DNA from: Nitrospirota bacterium
GTDB taxonomy: Bacteria > Nitrospirota > Nitrospiria > Nitrospirales > Nitrospiraceae
Length of the DNA stretch: 15,035 bases
Assembly (NCBI GenBank): GCA_016222925.1
Contig: JACRQB010000092.1
Location: forward strand, 1-15,035
Reading direction: 5' to 3'
Within the stretch, counting starts at the first letter, position 1. Each line of letters begins with the position of its first letter. The notes beneath the pieces were generated by a model. That model made no database searches and was not told the DNA's origin. It was given only the letters and a program-made list of their open reading frames with translations. Made by a program: the position numbers and the translations under genes. Shown in pieces: positions 13,999 through 15,035 of the stretch.

Positions 13999-14595
13999 AT
14001 GAAATTTCTTGAAGATCCGATGCAGACGATGGGGGTGGGATTTGTGCTCACCATCGTGTTGGTAGGGATATATTTGGGTTTAACCGGTATTGGTGCGGGT
14101 GAAGCCGAGTGGGCCTCCCTGGTCCTTCGCTGGGTGCACTTCCTGGCCGGGATCACCTGGATCGGGCTCTTGTATTTCTTCAACTTGATCAATGCCTCGT
14201 TCTTGAAAAGCCTGGATGGGCCGACCAAGAATATCGTGATTCCGAAACTGATGCCGGCTGCGCTTAATTGGTTCCGGCATGGAGCCACCGTGACCGTGCT
14301 GGCCGGTGTGTTGTTGTATGGCCACATGTATCATAAAGGCGGAACAGGAGCGGTGGCCTTGGCGATCGGCGGGTTGCTTGGCATCATCATGATGGGCAAT
14401 GTCCATGGGATCATCTGGCCGAACCAGAAGAAGATCATTGCCGCCGTCACCGCAGCCGCGCAGGGCACTCCGGCGCCACCTGAGATGGCGCAATGGGGAC
14501 GGACCGCCTTGCTGGCACCGCAGCCGCGCAGGGCACTCCGGCGCCACCTGAGATGGCGCAATGGGGACGGACCGCCTTGCTGGCCTCTCGCGTGA
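13999..14595 (+). CDS. Urate_ox_N-type membrane protein, C-terminus frame-shifted by a tandem duplication
   Basis: Multi-span inner-membrane protein resembling the Urate_ox_N family (the membrane domain of PuuD-type proteins; many stand-alone members have no proven function). Predicted helices lie at about 11-30, 38-62, 95-112 and 116-137. Family landmarks are LRWVHFLAGITWIGLLYFFN (H47), WFRHGATVTVLAG (H94) and GNVHGIIWPNQKKI (H136), whose histidines may bind haem. A perfect 68-bp duplication (14448-14583) shifts the frame: from residue 174 on, 25 foreign Arg/Pro-rich residues replace the last helix, and the ORF stops at 14595. Removing one copy restores a 195-codon frame ending at 14654. A good Shine-Dalgarno precedes ATG 13999. 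As read, the product lacks its final helix and may be non-functional. Confidence 0.85.
   Translation: MKFLEDPMQTMGVGFVLTIVLVGIYLGLTGIGAGEAEWASLVLRWVHFLAGITWIGLLYFFNLINASFLKSLDGPTKNIVIPKLMPAALNWFRHGATVTVLAGVLLYGHMYHKGGTGAVALAIGGLLGIIMMGNVHGIIWPNQKKIIAAVTAAAQGTPAPPEMAQWGRTALLAPQPRRALRRHLRWRNGDGPPCWPLA
14448..14583 (+). repeat. Perfect 68-bp tandem duplication
   Basis: Bases 14448-14515 are repeated exactly at 14516-14583, from CACCGCAGCCGCGCAGG to ACCGCCTTGCTGG. The length is not a multiple of three, so it breaks the membrane-protein gene. The absence of any difference between copies means it is very recent or a sequencing/assembly error. Confidence 0.95.
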
Positions 14596-14654
14596 ATTTC
14601 ATGCTCTCGATTCCCATGCTGTTTTTCATGGGAGCCGGCAGCCATTTCAGATAG
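14584..14654 (+). pseudogene. Displaced 3' end of the Urate_ox_N-like gene
   Basis: Encodes the lost last helix, SRVNFMLSIPMLFFMGAGSHFR, then TAG at 14652-14654, in the frame the gene would have without the 68-bp duplication. It has no start of its own. The preserved frame and hydrophobic pattern show the break is recent. Confidence 0.8.
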
Positions 14655-14669
14655 AACTCATTCTTTTCT

Positions 14670-14698
14670 TTGGCCGGTGGGGTTGACCTACCGGCCAA
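14670..14698 (+). terminator. Stem-loop after the membrane-protein gene, possible terminator
   Basis: TTGGCCGGT (14670-14678) pairs with ACCGGCCAA (14690-14698), a 9-bp GC-rich stem with an 11-base loop, 16 bases after the ancestral stop. Only a weak T-rich stretch (GTGTTATCT) follows, so intrinsic termination is likely but imperfect. Confidence 0.5.
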
Positions 14699-14802
14699 GT
14701 GTTATCTCCCGACCTTATTTCTCATGCCCCTCTATACCCAGCATCAGAGTAGGTCCCCTAGTCCTAACTGCTTGAGATTCAGGCCCATTTAGCCTCGTCG
14801 CC

Positions 14803-14832
14803 TTGACGGATGAAGAGATGGAGCCGTATAGT
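14803..14832 (+). promoter_or_regulatory. Likely sigma-70 promoter for nuoF
   Basis: TTGACG (14803-14808), 18 bases, TATAGT (14827-14832). Transcription would start near 14839, giving a leader of about 30 bases before the GTG start at 14870. The remaining 14699-14802 shows nothing else clear. Confidence 0.5.
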
Positions 14833-14869
14833 ACGGTTTGAACTTTGGGACGTCACTGAGGGGATAGTT

Positions 14870-15035
14870 GTGCCTACTGCTGCAGAACCACGCATTATCC
14901 AACAGATGGAGGGTGCTCCTTGGGAGATTGAGGGGTACCTCAAAGTCGGTGGCTATGAAGCCTGGAAGCGTTGTGTGAAGGAGTTGAAGGCGACTCAAGT
15001 GATTGACGAGCTCAAGAAGTCCGGCCTGCGAGGGC
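14870..15035 (+). CDS. nuoF: NADH-quinone oxidoreductase subunit F, 5' end (runs off window)
   Basis: The first 55 codons of a NuoF-like protein, the complex I subunit that binds FMN, NADH and a [4Fe-4S] cluster and takes electrons from NADH at the cytoplasmic tip of the enzyme. Visible are the N-terminal EGYLKVGGYEAWKRCVKEL and the conserved VIDELKKSGLRGR, which leads into the GRGGAGFPTG nucleotide-binding loop just beyond the end. The start is GTG 14870, set by a GAGGGGA ribosome site at 14858-14864 and by the absence of another start in the frame. No nuoE precedes it here, so it may head its own unit. HoxF or formate-dehydrogenase beta chains share this N-terminus and cannot be fully excluded from 55 residues. 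Confidence 0.85.
   Translation, partial: MPTAAEPRIIQQMEGAPWEIEGYLKVGGYEAWKRCVKELKATQVIDELKKSGLRG

Overview
The window is bacterial chromosomal DNA of moderately high GC content, densely packed with genes. Gene content and protein style (gyrB-gyrA order, a dciA and an smpB gene nearby, a ferredoxin:thioredoxin reductase catalytic chain without photosynthesis genes, a NorD/CbbO-type VWA protein, an LDH-like malate dehydrogenase, a Urate_ox_N membrane protein, complex I nuoF) fit a chemolithoautotroph of the Nitrospira type. That assignment is inference from gene content; no 16S or other decisive marker is present.

Layout. (1) 1-4118, + strand: the 3' part of gyrB, complete gyrA and a one-TM hypothetical protein. 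This group converges with dciA (- strand), with a 74-bp antisense overlap. (2) 4549-5074: smpB diverges from dciA; no ssrA follows. (3) 5075-6151: about 1.1 kb with no ordinary gene. It holds two related minus-strand promoter/operator modules. One drives a 26-aa predicted membrane peptide; the other drives two overlapping mini-ORFs followed by mutually exclusive hairpins. A possible degraded gene end lies between them. (4) 9360-6152, - strand: a four-gene operon of ferredoxin:thioredoxin reductase catalytic subunit, secreted beta-sandwich-like protein, OmpR-family response regulator and sensor kinase. Two of the three junctions overlap by 4 bp. (5) 9460-13858, + strand: a 999-aa NorD-like VWA protein with helical repeats and an HExxH motif, a 144-aa unknown protein, and malate dehydrogenase. 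(6) 13931-15035: a promoter and a Urate_ox_N-type membrane protein gene whose end is frame-shifted by a perfect 68-bp tandem duplication, then a promoter and the GTG-initiated start of nuoF, which runs off the window.

The most interesting structure is in regions 3 and 4. The two promoter modules (minus strand, 5450-5363 and 6026-5937) share a palindrome of the form ATCATGAAGA-N2-TCTTCA(TGAT), a TTCAT box 36 nt further on, and a TATGAT/TATATA -10 element at exactly the same distance. Each is followed by a strong Shine-Dalgarno and a very short ORF. They lie immediately downstream of the CusR/CopR-type two-component genes. The simplest reading is that this regulator controls the two small transcripts, in an operon that also links to ferredoxin-dependent thiol redox chemistry. 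This link is inferred and untested.
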